From Streptomyces sp. NBC_00663 (lineage in GTDB: Bacteria; Actinomycetota; Actinomycetes; Streptomycetales; Streptomycetaceae): 64,000 bases of DNA. The notes beneath the pieces were generated by a model. That model made no database searches. It was given only the letters and a program-made list of their open reading frames with translations, and was not told the DNA's origin. The stretch covers positions 5,146,001 to 5,210,000 of the forward strand of contig NZ_CP109027.1 in the NCBI RefSeq assembly GCF_036226885.1. The letters run 5' to 3'. Position 1 is the first letter of the stretch. The number at the start of each line of letters is the position of its first letter. Below, piece after piece: positions 15,087 to 24,237 of the stretch. Position numbers and translations under genes: made by a program.

Positions 15087-17165
15087 TCAGGAAGCCGTCG
15101 GCGTCCAGTCGCCGAGCCAGTCCGCGACCTCCTGGTTCGCGGCCTGCGCGTCGGTCAGCTGGGGCCGGTCGCCGCTCGCGGCGCCCGATCCGGCGCCCGT
15201 GTTCTTGTACTCGGCGAACCGGTCGGCCTTCCAGGAGAAGCCGCTCATGTCGGTCCACGGGGTGGACTTGATCGCCGCGCTCAGGCTGGTGTTGCGGACG
15301 GTCGTCTGCGGGTCGAGGGTCGCGTCACCACCGGCGTGCCAGGGGCGGCCGAGATAGAAGCTCGCGGCCGAGACGTCGCCGTTGACCGTGGAGTTGGCGA
15401 TCAGGAAGCCCTTGCGGTCGGCGGCCGTGCTGGGAGCGGTGACGTACCCGGCGGAGGTGCCGTTGTAGCGCTTCTTCAGCGTGATGACGGACTTGTCGAT
15501 CACCGCGGTGGCGCGCCCGAAGATGAAGTCGACGTTGCCGATGACGTAGGAGTTGGTCATGTAGACACGGCCCAGCTTCTCCTTGGCGGCCGTGTCCACC
15601 AGCAGCGTGTCCTGGTCGCCGCTGACGATGACCCCGTCCAGGAACACCTTGTCGGCGCTGGTGCGCAGGGCGACGGCCTGCTGGGCGATGTCGGTGTGGG
15701 CGGCTTCGTCGAAGTCGTTGGAGATGGTCAGGTTGCGCGCCTGGAAGTCATCGGCGTCGACGGCGACGGTGGCGCTGCCGCCGGTGCCGTAGGTCCCCGA
15801 ACCGTCCGGCTTCTGCGTGCCCGAGGCGTTGTTGTAGACGATCACCGTGTCCTTACGGCTGCCGCCCGTGCCCTGGATGGTGACGTGCGGCTTGTTGGAC
15901 GGCACCTTCACCAGCTCGCGGTACGTCCCCGGCTTCACCTGGATGACGACACGCGAGGCGTTGTTGGCCGGTACGGCGTTCACCGCGGCCTGCACGGTCG
16001 TGTACTGCCCGCTGCCGTCCTTGGCGACGGTGAGGGTGGTGGCAGCGGCGGCCAGCGTGGCGGCGGACGCGGACGTGGACGCGGTGGTGCCTATCGAACT
16101 CCGCGGCCCCGCACCGGACTTGAGGAGCGAGGGCACGTTGGCCGTCGCGTCGAGCGTGTACGCGTAGTAGCTCTTCGGATCGAAGGCGGTACCCCCGCTC
16201 TCGTTCCTCCCGCTCGTCCCGACGAAGGTGTTGCCCTTCTGGACGATGGTGGCGGTGCTGTCCTTGATGACGGGGTTGTTCATGCCCTGGAAGTACGAGT
16301 TCTCCAGCACCATCTTGGTGGCGCCGCGCGAGTAGTTCCCGTACGACGACGTGATGTCGGTGCCGGCGACGTCCTCCAGGAAGTTGTTGTAGAGGTGGGC
16401 GTGGGCGGCGTTGTCCGTGGACGGGTTGCGCTGCTCGGTCTCCCGGATCCAGTTGTGGTGGATGGTGATGTCGGTGACGACGTTGTCGGTCCACCCGATG
16501 CCGAACGCCTTGTTGTCCTGGCTCATCTTGTTCCAGGAGACCGTCACGTACGTGCTGTCCTTGCGCACGTCGATGAGCCCGTCGGCCATGTGCCGCAGAT
16601 CGTTGTGATCGATCCACACATGGTGGGCGCCGTCCATCTGGATGCCGTCGAAGTCGTGCTCCTTGTCGTTCCACACGCCTTGATAGGCATCCCGAATGGT
16701 CAGGTTCCGGATGATGACGTTGTGGACGCCGGTGCCGAGGAAGAAGCCACCGCCGACGATGTGCCCGGACGTCCCGGACCCGACGATGGTCTTGTTGGAC
16801 TGCACCTTGATCTCTTTGCCGACCGGGTCCATGTTGATGGTCGCGGCGACGACGATGACGTACGGCTCGGCGGCCGTCGCGTACTTCTCCAGGTCGGCCA
16901 GCGTCTTCACGGTGACGATCTGGCCGTCCCGGCCGCCGTAAGTGCCGTTCTGGCCGAGGGCGTTGACCGAGGCGAAGCCGTCGGCGGTGGCGGTGGCCCA
17001 GGCGGGCGCGGCGGCGGCGGTGGCGGCGGACGCGGCGTTCTCGGCGTCGTCACCGAAGACGGGGCTGTAGGCGAGAACACCGGCCGCCGTCAGGGCGAGG
17101 GGGGCGCCGACGACAAGAGCGGTCTTGCGCCGGCGATGGCGGGGCTTGCTGCGGGTGTCGGTCAT
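15087..17165 (-). CDS. Secreted bifunctional pectate lyase / pectinesterase
   Basis: A 692-residue exported enzyme joining two pectin-degrading activities. The N-terminus has basic RHRRRKTALVVG followed by a hydrophobic segment. Residues about 60-370 form a PL1-type pectate lyase parallel beta-helix (VWIDHNDLRHMADGLIDV, then DSTYVTVSWNKM and QRNPS). After an Ala/Thr/Ser linker, residues about 390-690 form a CE8 pectin methylesterase with SGDQDTLLVD, VDFIFGRA and FYLGRPWH. The esterase removes methyl groups so that the lyase can cleave, which makes the fusion logical. ATG 17165 is used. It stands alone, beside accessory-looking genes. Confidence 0.92.
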   Translation of the reverse strand: MTDTRSKPRHRRRKTALVVGAPLALTAAGVLAYSPVFGDDAENAASAATAAAAPAWATATADGFASVNALGQNGTYGGRDGQIVTVKTLADLEKYATAAEPYVIVVAATINMDPVGKEIKVQSNKTIVGSGTSGHIVGGGFFLGTGVHNVIIRNLTIRDAYQGVWNDKEHDFDGIQMDGAHHVWIDHNDLRHMADGLIDVRKDSTYVTVSWNKMSQDNKAFGIGWTDNVVTDITIHHNWIRETEQRNPSTDNAAHAHLYNNFLEDVAGTDITSSYGNYSRGATKMVLENSYFQGMNNPVIKDSTATIVQKGNTFVGTSGRNESGGTAFDPKSYYAYTLDATANVPSLLKSGAGPRSSIGTTASTSASAATLAAAATTLTVAKDGSGQYTTVQAAVNAVPANNASRVVIQVKPGTYRELVKVPSNKPHVTIQGTGGSRKDTVIVYNNASGTQKPDGSGTYGTGGSATVAVDADDFQARNLTISNDFDEAAHTDIAQQAVALRTSADKVFLDGVIVSGDQDTLLVDTAAKEKLGRVYMTNSYVIGNVDFIFGRATAVIDKSVITLKKRYNGTSAGYVTAPSTAADRKGFLIANSTVNGDVSAASFYLGRPWHAGGDATLDPQTTVRNTSLSAAIKSTPWTDMSGFSWKADRFAEYKNTGAGSGAASGDRPQLTDAQAANQEVADWLGDWTPTAS

Positions 17166-17240
17166 CCGTACGGCTTCCGTTCCGTGGGGGTGCGGGACGG
17201 AACGTGGTTGCCGCGCGGGGCGGAAAGGTTGCCGGGGCTC

Positions 17241-18701
17241 TCAGACCGTTTCCGGCGGCGGCGTCGCGGCCCCCGGCAGACGTACGGTCGCGATCGTGCC
17301 GCCGCCGTCCGCGTGCCCCAGGGTCACCTGACCGCCGGCCTGCTCCACGGTACGGGCGACGATGGACAGGCCGAGGCCGGAGCCGGGGAGGGCGCGGGCG
17401 CTGGGGGAGCGCCAGAAGCGGTCGAAGACGTGCGGGAGTTCCTCGGCGGGGATGCCGGGGCCGTGGTCGCGGACCGTCAGCTCGCCCTGGCTCAGCCGTA
17501 CGTCGATCGTGCCGCCCTCGGGGCTGAACTTCACGGCGTTGTCGAGGATGTTGACGACGGCGCGTTCCAGCGCGGCGGGCTCGGCACGGGCGAACCAGGG
17601 TTCCAGATGGGCGTTGATCGTCAACTCCGGCCCACGGAGCCGGGCGCGGCGGAGCGCCGACTCGACGGTGTCCTCCAGCGACACGACCTGCACGCGCTCG
17701 CCGCGCTGGCCTTCCGAGCGGGACAGCTCCTGCAAGTCACCGATGAGAACGGCCAGTTCGGTCATCTGTGCCTTCACGGAGGCGAGCAGCGCCTTGCGGT
17801 CGGCCTCAGGGATGGGCCGTCCCGTCTCCTCACTTCGGGTGAGCAGCTCGATGTTGGTCCGCAACGAGGTCAGGGGAGTACGGAGTTCATGACCGGCGTC
17901 CGCGATGAGCTGCTGTTGCAGCTCGCGGGAGTTGGCGAGGGAGGTGTTCATCGAGTTGAAGGAGCGGGAGAGACGGGCCACTTCGTCATCGGCGTCGTCC
18001 TCGACCGGGATGCGCACGCTCAAGTCCTCGGTACGGGCCACATGTTCGACGGCCTCGGTGAGCTTGTCGACGGGGCGCAGTCCTGCGCGGGCTACGGCGA
18101 GACCGGCTGCGCCGGCGCCGAGGACTCCGATGCCGGAGACGAGGAGGAGGATGAGGGCGAGTTCGTTGAGGGTGGACTCGGTGCTCTTCAGAGGGACGGC
18201 GGCGACGACTCCGACGGCGGGGCCTGCCTGGCCGGTGCCGGTGGTGGTGGGGCCCAGATAGCGGGTCACCACGCGGACCGCGTTGCCGTTCTCGTCGGTG
18301 CCGTTGCGGAAATGGAGCCGGTTGCTGTCGGCTTCCTTGATCACGTCCTTGTCGGCCTGGGTGACCTTGATCGTGCCCGTGGAGCCGTCGAAGACACAGA
18401 CCTTTCCGCTGTCCGTCACCACCTGCGAGTAGTTGTTGCGGAAGTTGAAGCCGGTGCTGTTCGTCGGGGTCGTGGTGCAGGAGTTGAGGGCGGCCTCGGC
18501 ATCGCCGATCTGCTGGATCTGCCGCGGTCCCTGCATCAGCTTCTGCAAGTCGCTGTCCACCTGGTCGTACAGTTTCCCCTGCACGATGAACCAGCACGTC
18601 ACCGAAACCGCCGCCACCGCGAACGCCACCGCCGCCGCCACCAGCAACGACAGCCGCGCCCGGATCGGCAGGGTCTGGAAGCGGCGTAGAGGCTTCCTCA
18701 C
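17241..18701 (-). CDS. Sensor histidine kinase (MprB-like)
   Basis: 486-residue membrane kinase. First membrane helix about residues 17-42, an extracytoplasmic domain containing two Cys (SCTTTPT and KVCVFDG), and a second helix near 182-205 (ILLLVSGIGVLGAGAAGLAV). HAMP follows, then a HisKA domain with the phospho-acceptor in DAGHELRTPL, and a HATPase domain with NILDNAVKFSPEGG, DHGPGIP and GSGLGLSI. GTG 18701 overlaps the response regulator stop by 4 bp, so the pair is co-translated. The neighbouring HtrA-like protease supports an envelope-stress role, as for MprAB, but the signal is unknown. Confidence 0.93.
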   Translation of the reverse strand: MRKPLRRFQTLPIRARLSLLVAAAVAFAVAAVSVTCWFIVQGKLYDQVDSDLQKLMQGPRQIQQIGDAEAALNSCTTTPTNSTGFNFRNNYSQVVTDSGKVCVFDGSTGTIKVTQADKDVIKEADSNRLHFRNGTDENGNAVRVVTRYLGPTTTGTGQAGPAVGVVAAVPLKSTESTLNELALILLLVSGIGVLGAGAAGLAVARAGLRPVDKLTEAVEHVARTEDLSVRIPVEDDADDEVARLSRSFNSMNTSLANSRELQQQLIADAGHELRTPLTSLRTNIELLTRSEETGRPIPEADRKALLASVKAQMTELAVLIGDLQELSRSEGQRGERVQVVSLEDTVESALRRARLRGPELTINAHLEPWFARAEPAALERAVVNILDNAVKFSPEGGTIDVRLSQGELTVRDHGPGIPAEELPHVFDRFWRSPSARALPGSGLGLSIVARTVEQAGGQVTLGHADGGGTIATVRLPGAATPPPETV

Positions 18702-19435
18702 TCCGCGCCGCCCTGTCGGAGCACATAGCCCACGCCCCGCACGGTGTGCACGAGGCGGGGCTCGCCGCCCGCCTCGGTCTTGCGGCGCAGGTACATGACA
18801 TACACGTCGAGGGAGTTCGACGACGGCTCGAAGTCGAAGCCCCAGACCGCCTTCAGGATCTGCTCACGGGTCAGGACCTGGCGCGGGTGCGCCATGAACA
18901 TCTCCAGCAGCGTGAACTCGGTGCGGGTCAGCTCCACCGGGCGCCCGGCACGGGTGACTTCCCGCGTCGCCAGGTCCATGCGGAGGTCCGCGAAGGTCAG
19001 CGCCTCGTCCTCCGGCACGGCACCCGCACCGGAAGCCGCCGCGTACGAGCTGCGCCGCAGCAGCGCACGGACCCGCGCGAACAGCTCGTCCAGCTCGAAC
19101 GGCTTGACCAGGTAGTCGTCGGCGCCGGCGTCCAGGCCGGTCACCCGGTCACCGACCGTGTCCCGTGCCGTCAGCATCAGGATCGGCGTGGTGGTGCCCG
19201 CGCCGCGCATCCGGCGGGCGGCGGTCAGACCGTCCATGCGGGGCATCTGGATGTCGAGGACGACCAGGTCGGGCTGGTACGCGGTCGCCTTCTCCAGCGC
19301 GTCCGCGCCGTCGACCGCGACCTCCGTGTCGTAGCCCTCGAAGGCGAGGCTGCGCTGGAGTGCTTCGCGCACGGCCGGCTCGTCGTCGACGATCAGGATG
19401 CGCTGGGGGTCACGGTCGCCATCGGCGGGGCTCAT
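18698..19435 (-). CDS. OmpR-type response regulator (MprA-like)
   Basis: 245 residues. Receiver domain with IVDDEPA near residue 15, phospho-acceptor Asp in VVLDIQMPRMDG, Thr in LMLTARD and Lys in YLVKPFELDE. The winged-helix domain contains LTRTEFTLLEMFMAHPRQVL and NSLDVYVMYLRRKTE. It overlaps the kinase gene by 4 bp. It closely resembles the orphan regulator at 13151-13870. Confidence 0.94.
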   Translation of the reverse strand: MSPADGDRDPQRILIVDDEPAVREALQRSLAFEGYDTEVAVDGADALEKATAYQPDLVVLDIQMPRMDGLTAARRMRGAGTTTPILMLTARDTVGDRVTGLDAGADDYLVKPFELDELFARVRALLRRSSYAAASGAGAVPEDEALTFADLRMDLATREVTRAGRPVELTRTEFTLLEMFMAHPRQVLTREQILKAVWGFDFEPSSNSLDVYVMYLRRKTEAGGEPRLVHTVRGVGYVLRQGGAE

Positions 19436-19536
19436 CGCTCGCGGTTCCTCGGGGTGCGGTGGGACGTGGGCGCCTTCAGCGTCGCACGTCGGCCGGCGGT
19501 CGGGTCAAGCACGGGGCGGGTCGGGCGCGGGCCGGG

Positions 19537-19707
19537 TCAGGCGCGCACCCGGCTGCGCCGGGCGGTGCGGCGGGCGGCCACTGTCGAGATCTCGGGGGCC
19601 CGGACCGCGGGCGCCGTCGGCGCGTGCAGCTCGTACGCCACTTCAAGGGCCAGGGTGAGGCCGGCCGGGTCGGTGGCGGCCACCGTGTGGGAAACCTGCT
19701 TGATCAT
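19537..19707 (-). CDS. Small conserved-looking protein (56 aa)
   Basis: A 56-codon frame starting MIKQVSHTVAATDPAGL and ending in the basic tail RRTARRSRVRA. TAGGGAG lies 6 nt before the ATG, a good ribosome-binding site, and codon usage is Streptomyces-like. It lies between the HtrA-like protease and the response regulator, on the same strand as both. No domain recognised and no membrane segment. Function unknown. Confidence 0.6.
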   Translation of the reverse strand: MIKQVSHTVAATDPAGLTLALEVAYELHAPTAPAVRAPEISTVAARRTARRSRVRA

Positions 19708-19733
19708 GACGTACTCCCTACGCGCTCAGTGGT

Positions 19734-20894
19734 TCAGCTGTCGGTGCCGCCGGCCCGCAGCTTCGCGAGGTCGGCCTTGACGGTGTTGATCGGGATGGCG
19801 AAGCCGAGGCCGACGCTGCCGGCGCTGGAGGAGGACGTGGAGTCCGCGGCCGAGTACATCGCCGAGTTGATGCCGATGATGTTGCCGTTCATGTCGATCA
19901 GCGCGCCGCCGGAGTTGCCGGGGTTCAGCGAGGCGTCCGTCTGGAGGGCCTTGTACGTCGTCGTCGACGAACCCGTGTCGCCGTTGAACTGCTGGCCGCC
20001 GAACTCGAACGGCCACTGACCGCTGCCGCCGCTCTGGCCCTGGTCCTGGCTCTGGCTCTCGTCCGTCGAGACGGTCACGTCACGGTTCAGGGCGGAGACG
20101 ATGCCGCTGGTCACCGTGCCGGTCAGGCCCTCGGGGGAGCCGATCGCCACGACCTCGTCGCCGACCTGGACACCGTCGGAGTTGCCGAGGGTCGCGGTGG
20201 TGAGGCCGGAGGCGTTCTCCAGCTTGATCAGGGCGAGGTCCTTGGCGCTGTCGGTGCCGACGACCTTGGCCGTGTACTCCTTGCCGTCGCTCGTCGAGAC
20301 CTTGACCGAGGTGGCGCCGGAGATGACGTGGTTGTTGGTGATGATCTCGCCGTCGCTGGTGATGATCACACCGGAGCCGGTGGAGGAGCCGTTGCTGAGC
20401 GTCGCGTTGATCTCGACGATGCTCGGGCTGACCGCCTTGGCGACCCCGGAGACCGTGCCCTTGTCGGCGGACGGCACCACATTGGTGCTGGTGCTGCTGC
20501 TGGAGGCGACCGTGTCGTTGCCGGTCAGCTCCTGGATGCCGTAGGCCGTACCGCCGCCGATGGCCGCGGCGACGATCGCGACGGCGGCCAGGAGGGCGAA
20601 GGGACCGCGGGCGCGCTTCTTCTGCGAGGGCGAAGGCGCGGGAGCCACCGGCTCCGCCGCCACCGCCGTCAGGACAGCGGTACCGCCGCTGCCGTTGCCG
20701 TCACCGCCGGCGACCTGAGTCTGCGCCGGCCACACCGTGGTCCCCGGCTCCACCGTCACCGGCTGCGGCGCGGGGGGCTGGGCCGGCGGGGCCGGCCACT
20801 CGGGGTTGACGGGGGAGGAGGCGTGCTGCTGGGCGCCCTGGTAGGGGTTCGCGTACTGCTCGTACTCGCCGTCGCGGCGGAAGCTCTCGGTCAT
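19734..20894 (-). CDS. HtrA/DegP-like serine protease, membrane-anchored
   Basis: 386 residues. A proline/glutamine-rich cytoplasmic N-terminus (about 1-90) leads to one membrane helix near residues 97-118 (GPFALLAAVAIVAAAIGGG). The trypsin-like domain has His in TNNHVISG, Asp in KDLALIKL and Ser in NPGNSGGALID. The protein ends shortly after the protease core, so it lacks the PDZ domain of classical HtrA. Position beside the MprAB-like system suggests regulation by it. An upstream promoter lies in 20895-21037. Confidence 0.92.
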   Translation of the reverse strand: MTESFRRDGEYEQYANPYQGAQQHASSPVNPEWPAPPAQPPAPQPVTVEPGTTVWPAQTQVAGGDGNGSGGTAVLTAVAAEPVAPAPSPSQKKRARGPFALLAAVAIVAAAIGGGTAYGIQELTGNDTVASSSSTSTNVVPSADKGTVSGVAKAVSPSIVEINATLSNGSSTGSGVIITSDGEIITNNHVISGATSVKVSTSDGKEYTAKVVGTDSAKDLALIKLENASGLTTATLGNSDGVQVGDEVVAIGSPEGLTGTVTSGIVSALNRDVTVSTDESQSQDQGQSGGSGQWPFEFGGQQFNGDTGSSTTTYKALQTDASLNPGNSGGALIDMNGNIIGINSAMYSAADSTSSSSAGSVGLGFAIPINTVKADLAKLRAGGTDS

Positions 20895-21037
20895 GACACT
20901 GAGCTTGTCGCCCGACCATGAGAGCTCCCTGAGTGCTCCCTGAGAACGCCGCCAGAACCTTGTTTGCCCGATATAAAGACCGCGCTGGCCCCACCGGGAA
21001 ACCTCTCAGAGAGGCTTAATAAAGGGCCCGCGAGCCC

Positions 21038-22060
21038 TCATCCACAGCCGCAGGACCGTCGTACGACGAGCTTCGACGGGAACAGCTTCAACCGCTCCCG
21101 CCGCGACCCCGCCACCCGCAGCCCGTCGTCCAGTACGAGGTCCACCGCGGCCCGCGCCATCGCGGAGCGGTCCGATGCGATCGTTGTCATCGGCGGATCC
21201 GCGAGCGCGGCTTCCTTGATGTCGTCGAAGCCGATGACCGCCAGCTCGCCCGGCACGTCGATGCGCAGCTCGCGCGCCGCCCGCAGCAGGCCGATGGCCT
21301 GGTCGTCGGTGGAGCAGAAGATCGCGGGGGGGCGGTTCGGCCCCGACAGCAGCTCCAGCGCCACCTGGTAGGCGTCGTAGCGGTTGTACGGCGCCTCGAA
21401 GAGCCGTCCCTCGGTGGTGAGGCCGGCCTCCTCCATTGCCCGTCGCCAGCCCTCGACGTGGTCGGAGACCGGGTCGCCGACGGAGGGGGTTTCGGCGGTG
21501 CCGCCCATACAGGCGACGTAGGGATGGCCGTGGTTCAGGAGATGCTCGACGGCCGTCTTCGCGCCGGTGAGGTCGTCGAGGACGACGGCGACGTCGTCGA
21601 TCGCCTCGGGCCGCTCGTGCAGCAGCACCACGCGCGCGTCCCAGGCCTCGATCTCCGCGGCGGCCAGGTCGTTGAGAGCGTGGCTGACGAGGATCAGGCC
21701 GGAGACCCGCATGCCGAGGAAGGCCCGCAGATAGTGGGTCTCGCGCTCGGCGACATAGTCGGTGTTGCCGACCAGGACCATCTTTCCGCGCTCGGCCGCG
21801 GCCTGTTCGACCGCATGCGCCATCTCGCCGAAGAAGGGCTGACGGGCGTCCGGGATGATCAGGCCTATGAGGTCCGTCCGGCGGGACGCCATCGCCTGGG
21901 CGACCCGGTCGGGCCGGTACCCCAGCTCCTTGATCGCGGCGAGAACACGCTCGCGCGTGGCCGGGGCGACCGGCCGGGGTCCGTTGTTGATGACGTAACT
22001 GACGACGGCAGTCGACGTCCCTGCCAGTCGCGCCACGTCATCTCGAGTCACCTTGGCCAC
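21038..22060 (-). CDS. LacI-family transcriptional regulator
   Basis: 340 residues. The N-terminal LacI helix-turn-helix and hinge are RDDVARLAGTSTAVVSYVIN and GYRPDRVAQAMA; a periplasmic-binding-like sensor domain follows (IGLIIPDARQPFFGEMAHAV near residue 70). GTG 22060 is the start. No sugar transport genes are adjacent, so the ligand cannot be guessed. It is transcribed in the same direction as glnR. Confidence 0.93.
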   Translation of the reverse strand: MAKVTRDDVARLAGTSTAVVSYVINNGPRPVAPATRERVLAAIKELGYRPDRVAQAMASRRTDLIGLIIPDARQPFFGEMAHAVEQAAAERGKMVLVGNTDYVAERETHYLRAFLGMRVSGLILVSHALNDLAAAEIEAWDARVVLLHERPEAIDDVAVVLDDLTGAKTAVEHLLNHGHPYVACMGGTAETPSVGDPVSDHVEGWRRAMEEAGLTTEGRLFEAPYNRYDAYQVALELLSGPNRPPAIFCSTDDQAIGLLRAARELRIDVPGELAVIGFDDIKEAALADPPMTTIASDRSAMARAAVDLVLDDGLRVAGSRRERLKLFPSKLVVRRSCGCG

Positions 22061-22154
22061 GCGCGGAGTCTACGCGGATGGACCCGCTCTGGGCAGGGCG
22101 TAAGCCGTCTTCGCTGTGCTCCGCCTGAGCGACCCCTGTGCACGCCGGGCCCCG

Positions 22155-22934
22155 TCAGACGTCGGCGTTGACCTCGGTGGCGTCCAGAGCGGCCGTCTCG
22201 TCCGCATCCTCCGCCTTTGGCCGGTCGCTCCGGGCCTTGGCGTCGTCGGTCGCGCGCTCGCCCTTCTCCGGAGTAACGAATCGGTAACCGACGTTCCGGA
22301 CGGTTCCGATCAGCGACTCGTGCTCGGGGCCGAGCTTGGCGCGCAGTCGTCGTACGTGCACGTCCACGGTCCGGGTGCCACCGAAGTAGTCGTAGCCCCA
22401 GACCTCCTGGAGCAGCTGGGCGCGTGTGAAGACGCGGCCCGGATGCTGGGCCAGGTATTTGAGGAGCTCGAACTCCTTGAAGGTCAGGTCCAGGACCCGG
22501 CCCTTGAGCTTGGCGGAGTAGGTCGCCTCGTCGACCGACAGGTCGCCGTTGCGGATCTCCATGGGGGAGTCGTCGTTGACGATCTGCTGCCGGCCCATGG
22601 CGAGCCGCAGTCGGGCCTCGACCTCGGCCGGTCCGGCGGTGTCGAGGAGTACGTCGTCGATGCCCCAGTCGGCGGTGACGGCGGCGAGGCCGCCCTCGGT
22701 GACGACGAGGATGAGTGGACAGCCGGGCCCCGTGGAGCGCAGGAGCTGGCACAGGCTGCGGACCTGCGGGAGGTCGCGGCGGCCGTCGATGAGGATGACA
22801 TCGGCACCGGGGGTGTCGACGAGGGCTGGGCCTTCCGCCGGAGCCACGCGCACGTTGTGCAGGAGCAGGCCGAGAGCGGGGAGCACCTCCGTCGACGGCT
22901 GGAGTGCGTTGGTCAGGAGCAGCAGAGAACTCAT
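22155..22934 (-). CDS. glnR: Global nitrogen regulator GlnR
   Basis: An OmpR-like regulator of 259 residues. In Streptomyces GlnR activates glnA, amtB and other nitrogen genes. The receiver-like domain is atypical: the expected acidic pocket is reduced, with VILIDGRRDLPQ at the phospho-acceptor position, as known for this orphan regulator. The C-terminal winged helix has LTFKEFELLKYLAQHPGRVF and TRTVDVHVRRLRAKLG. A charged tail of about 45 residues follows. ATG 22934 (MSSLLLLTNALQ) is preceded by AGGAGGAACC. In mycobacteria glnR also neighbours an lmeA-like gene and mshD, both present in this window. Confidence 0.95.
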   Translation of the reverse strand: MSSLLLLTNALQPSTEVLPALGLLLHNVRVAPAEGPALVDTPGADVILIDGRRDLPQVRSLCQLLRSTGPGCPLILVVTEGGLAAVTADWGIDDVLLDTAGPAEVEARLRLAMGRQQIVNDDSPMEIRNGDLSVDEATYSAKLKGRVLDLTFKEFELLKYLAQHPGRVFTRAQLLQEVWGYDYFGGTRTVDVHVRRLRAKLGPEHESLIGTVRNVGYRFVTPEKGERATDDAKARSDRPKAEDADETAALDATEVNADV

Positions 22935-23052
22935 ACGGCTGGTTCCTCCTCGGTCCCGGCGAGGTCGTAGCTTTCGTATACAGGTGATCCGAAAGCACAA
23001 AAGGACCCGGGGGCTGCATTGCCCGAGTCCTCTGTTCAGGAGAATAGCCCAC

Positions 23053-23934
23053 ATGCGCATGGAACCGGCAGGTCGTGTCGTGCGATCCACCTCGATTCCG
23101 CACTCTGAGACGAACAGAGGCACACCTATACGGACGTTTCTGCACACCGCGGACGGGGTGGCGATCGATTCCGTATACGATCCGCCGGCCTTCGTATACG
23201 ACGCCTCCGCGTCACCCTCCCGTGGTCCCGTGTTCGTCGTCGCGCACGGTTTCACGGGCGACGCGGATCGTCCTCATGTTCGCCGGGTGGCGGAGGCGTT
23301 CACGCAGTACGGCGCCGTGGTCACGTTCTCCTTCCGCGGCCATGGGGCCTCCGGCGGGCGGTCGACGGTCGGCGACCGTGAGGTGCTGGATCTGGCCGCC
23401 GCGGTGGAGTGGGCGCGCTCGCTCGGGCACGCGCGCGTGGTGACCGTGGGGTTCTCGATGGGCGGGTCCGTGGTGTTGCGGCACGCGGCGCTGTACCGGG
23501 AGGAGCGGGACGACCGGAATGAGCACGAGGGGCGCACGGGTGCGCAGACCGACGTGGTGGTTTCGGTGAGTGCTCCCGCCCGGTGGTACTACCGGGGGAC
23601 GGCGCCTATGCGGAAGCTTCACTGGCTGGTAACGCGGCCCGCCGGGCGGCTGGTGGGGAGGTACGGCCTCCGTACCCGCATCCACCACAGGGAGTGGGAC
23701 CCGGTCCCGCTGTCCCCGGTGGAGGCGGTCCCGAGGATCGCCCCGACCCCTCTCCTCATCGTCCACGGCGACCGCGACGGCTACTTCCCCCTCGACCACC
23801 CCCGCATGCTGGCCGACGCGGCCCCCGGCCACGCGGAACTGTGGGTGGAGCATGGAATGGGCCATGCCGAGAACGCGGCCCCGGACGAGCTGCTGCGGCG
23901 CATCGGGGACTGGGCCGTCTCACAGGAGAGCTAG
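23053..23934 (+). CDS. Alpha/beta hydrolase
   Basis: 293 residues of serine-hydrolase fold. The oxyanion-region HG is in VVAHGFTGDADR, the nucleophile elbow is GFSMGGSV near residue 140, the acid is in LLIVHGDRDGYF near 240, and the catalytic His is in EHGMGHAEN near 270. Divergent from glnR with about 120 bp between. ATG 23053 has no strong Shine-Dalgarno. Substrate unknown. Confidence 0.87.
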   Translation: MRMEPAGRVVRSTSIPHSETNRGTPIRTFLHTADGVAIDSVYDPPAFVYDASASPSRGPVFVVAHGFTGDADRPHVRRVAEAFTQYGAVVTFSFRGHGASGGRSTVGDREVLDLAAAVEWARSLGHARVVTVGFSMGGSVVLRHAALYREERDDRNEHEGRTGAQTDVVVSVSAPARWYYRGTAPMRKLHWLVTRPAGRLVGRYGLRTRIHHREWDPVPLSPVEAVPRIAPTPLLIVHGDRDGYFPLDHPRMLADAAPGHAELWVEHGMGHAENAAPDELLRRIGDWAVSQES

Positions 23935-23979
23935 CCTGACGGTGTTCAACACGGTCGAGTGAGGAAGCAGCGGAAGCAG

Positions 23980-24234
23980 ATGCCAAAGGTCACGGTGCGC
24001 TACTGGGCCGCCGCGAAGGCCGCGGCCGGGGTCGCCGAGGAGGCGTACGACGCCGCCACCCTCGCCGAGGCGCTCGACGCGGTGCGGGGGCGACACCCCG
24101 GTGAACTCACGCGCGTGCTGCAACGATGCTCGTTCCTCATCGACGGTGACCCCGTGGGCACCCGCGGACATGAGACGGTACGGCTGGCCGACGGCGGCAC
24201 GGTCGAGGTGCTCCCGCCGTTCGCAGGAGGGTGA
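23980..24234 (+). CDS. MoaD/ThiS-family sulfur carrier protein
   Basis: 84-residue ubiquitin-like sulfur carrier ending in the diagnostic double glycine (LPPFAGG). Such proteins receive sulfur as a C-terminal thiocarboxylate for molybdopterin or thiamine synthesis. MPKVTVRYWAAAKAA at the start and a final hydrophobic-proline segment fit MoaD. No moaE is nearby, so the pathway is not fixed. A sulfurtransferase gene lies about 2.4 kb downstream. ATG 23980 was chosen over an upstream in-frame ATG at 23959. Confidence 0.9.
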   Translation: MPKVTVRYWAAAKAAAGVAEEAYDAATLAEALDAVRGRHPGELTRVLQRCSFLIDGDPVGTRGHETVRLADGGTVEVLPPFAGG

Positions 24235-24237
24235 GCG

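Noticed and set aside
14994..18689. Very long open frame on the + strand opposite the pectinase and histidine kinase genes
   Set aside because: Gly/Arg/Val/Asp-rich shadow of high-GC coding DNA on the other strand; the minus-strand genes have clear enzyme motifs.
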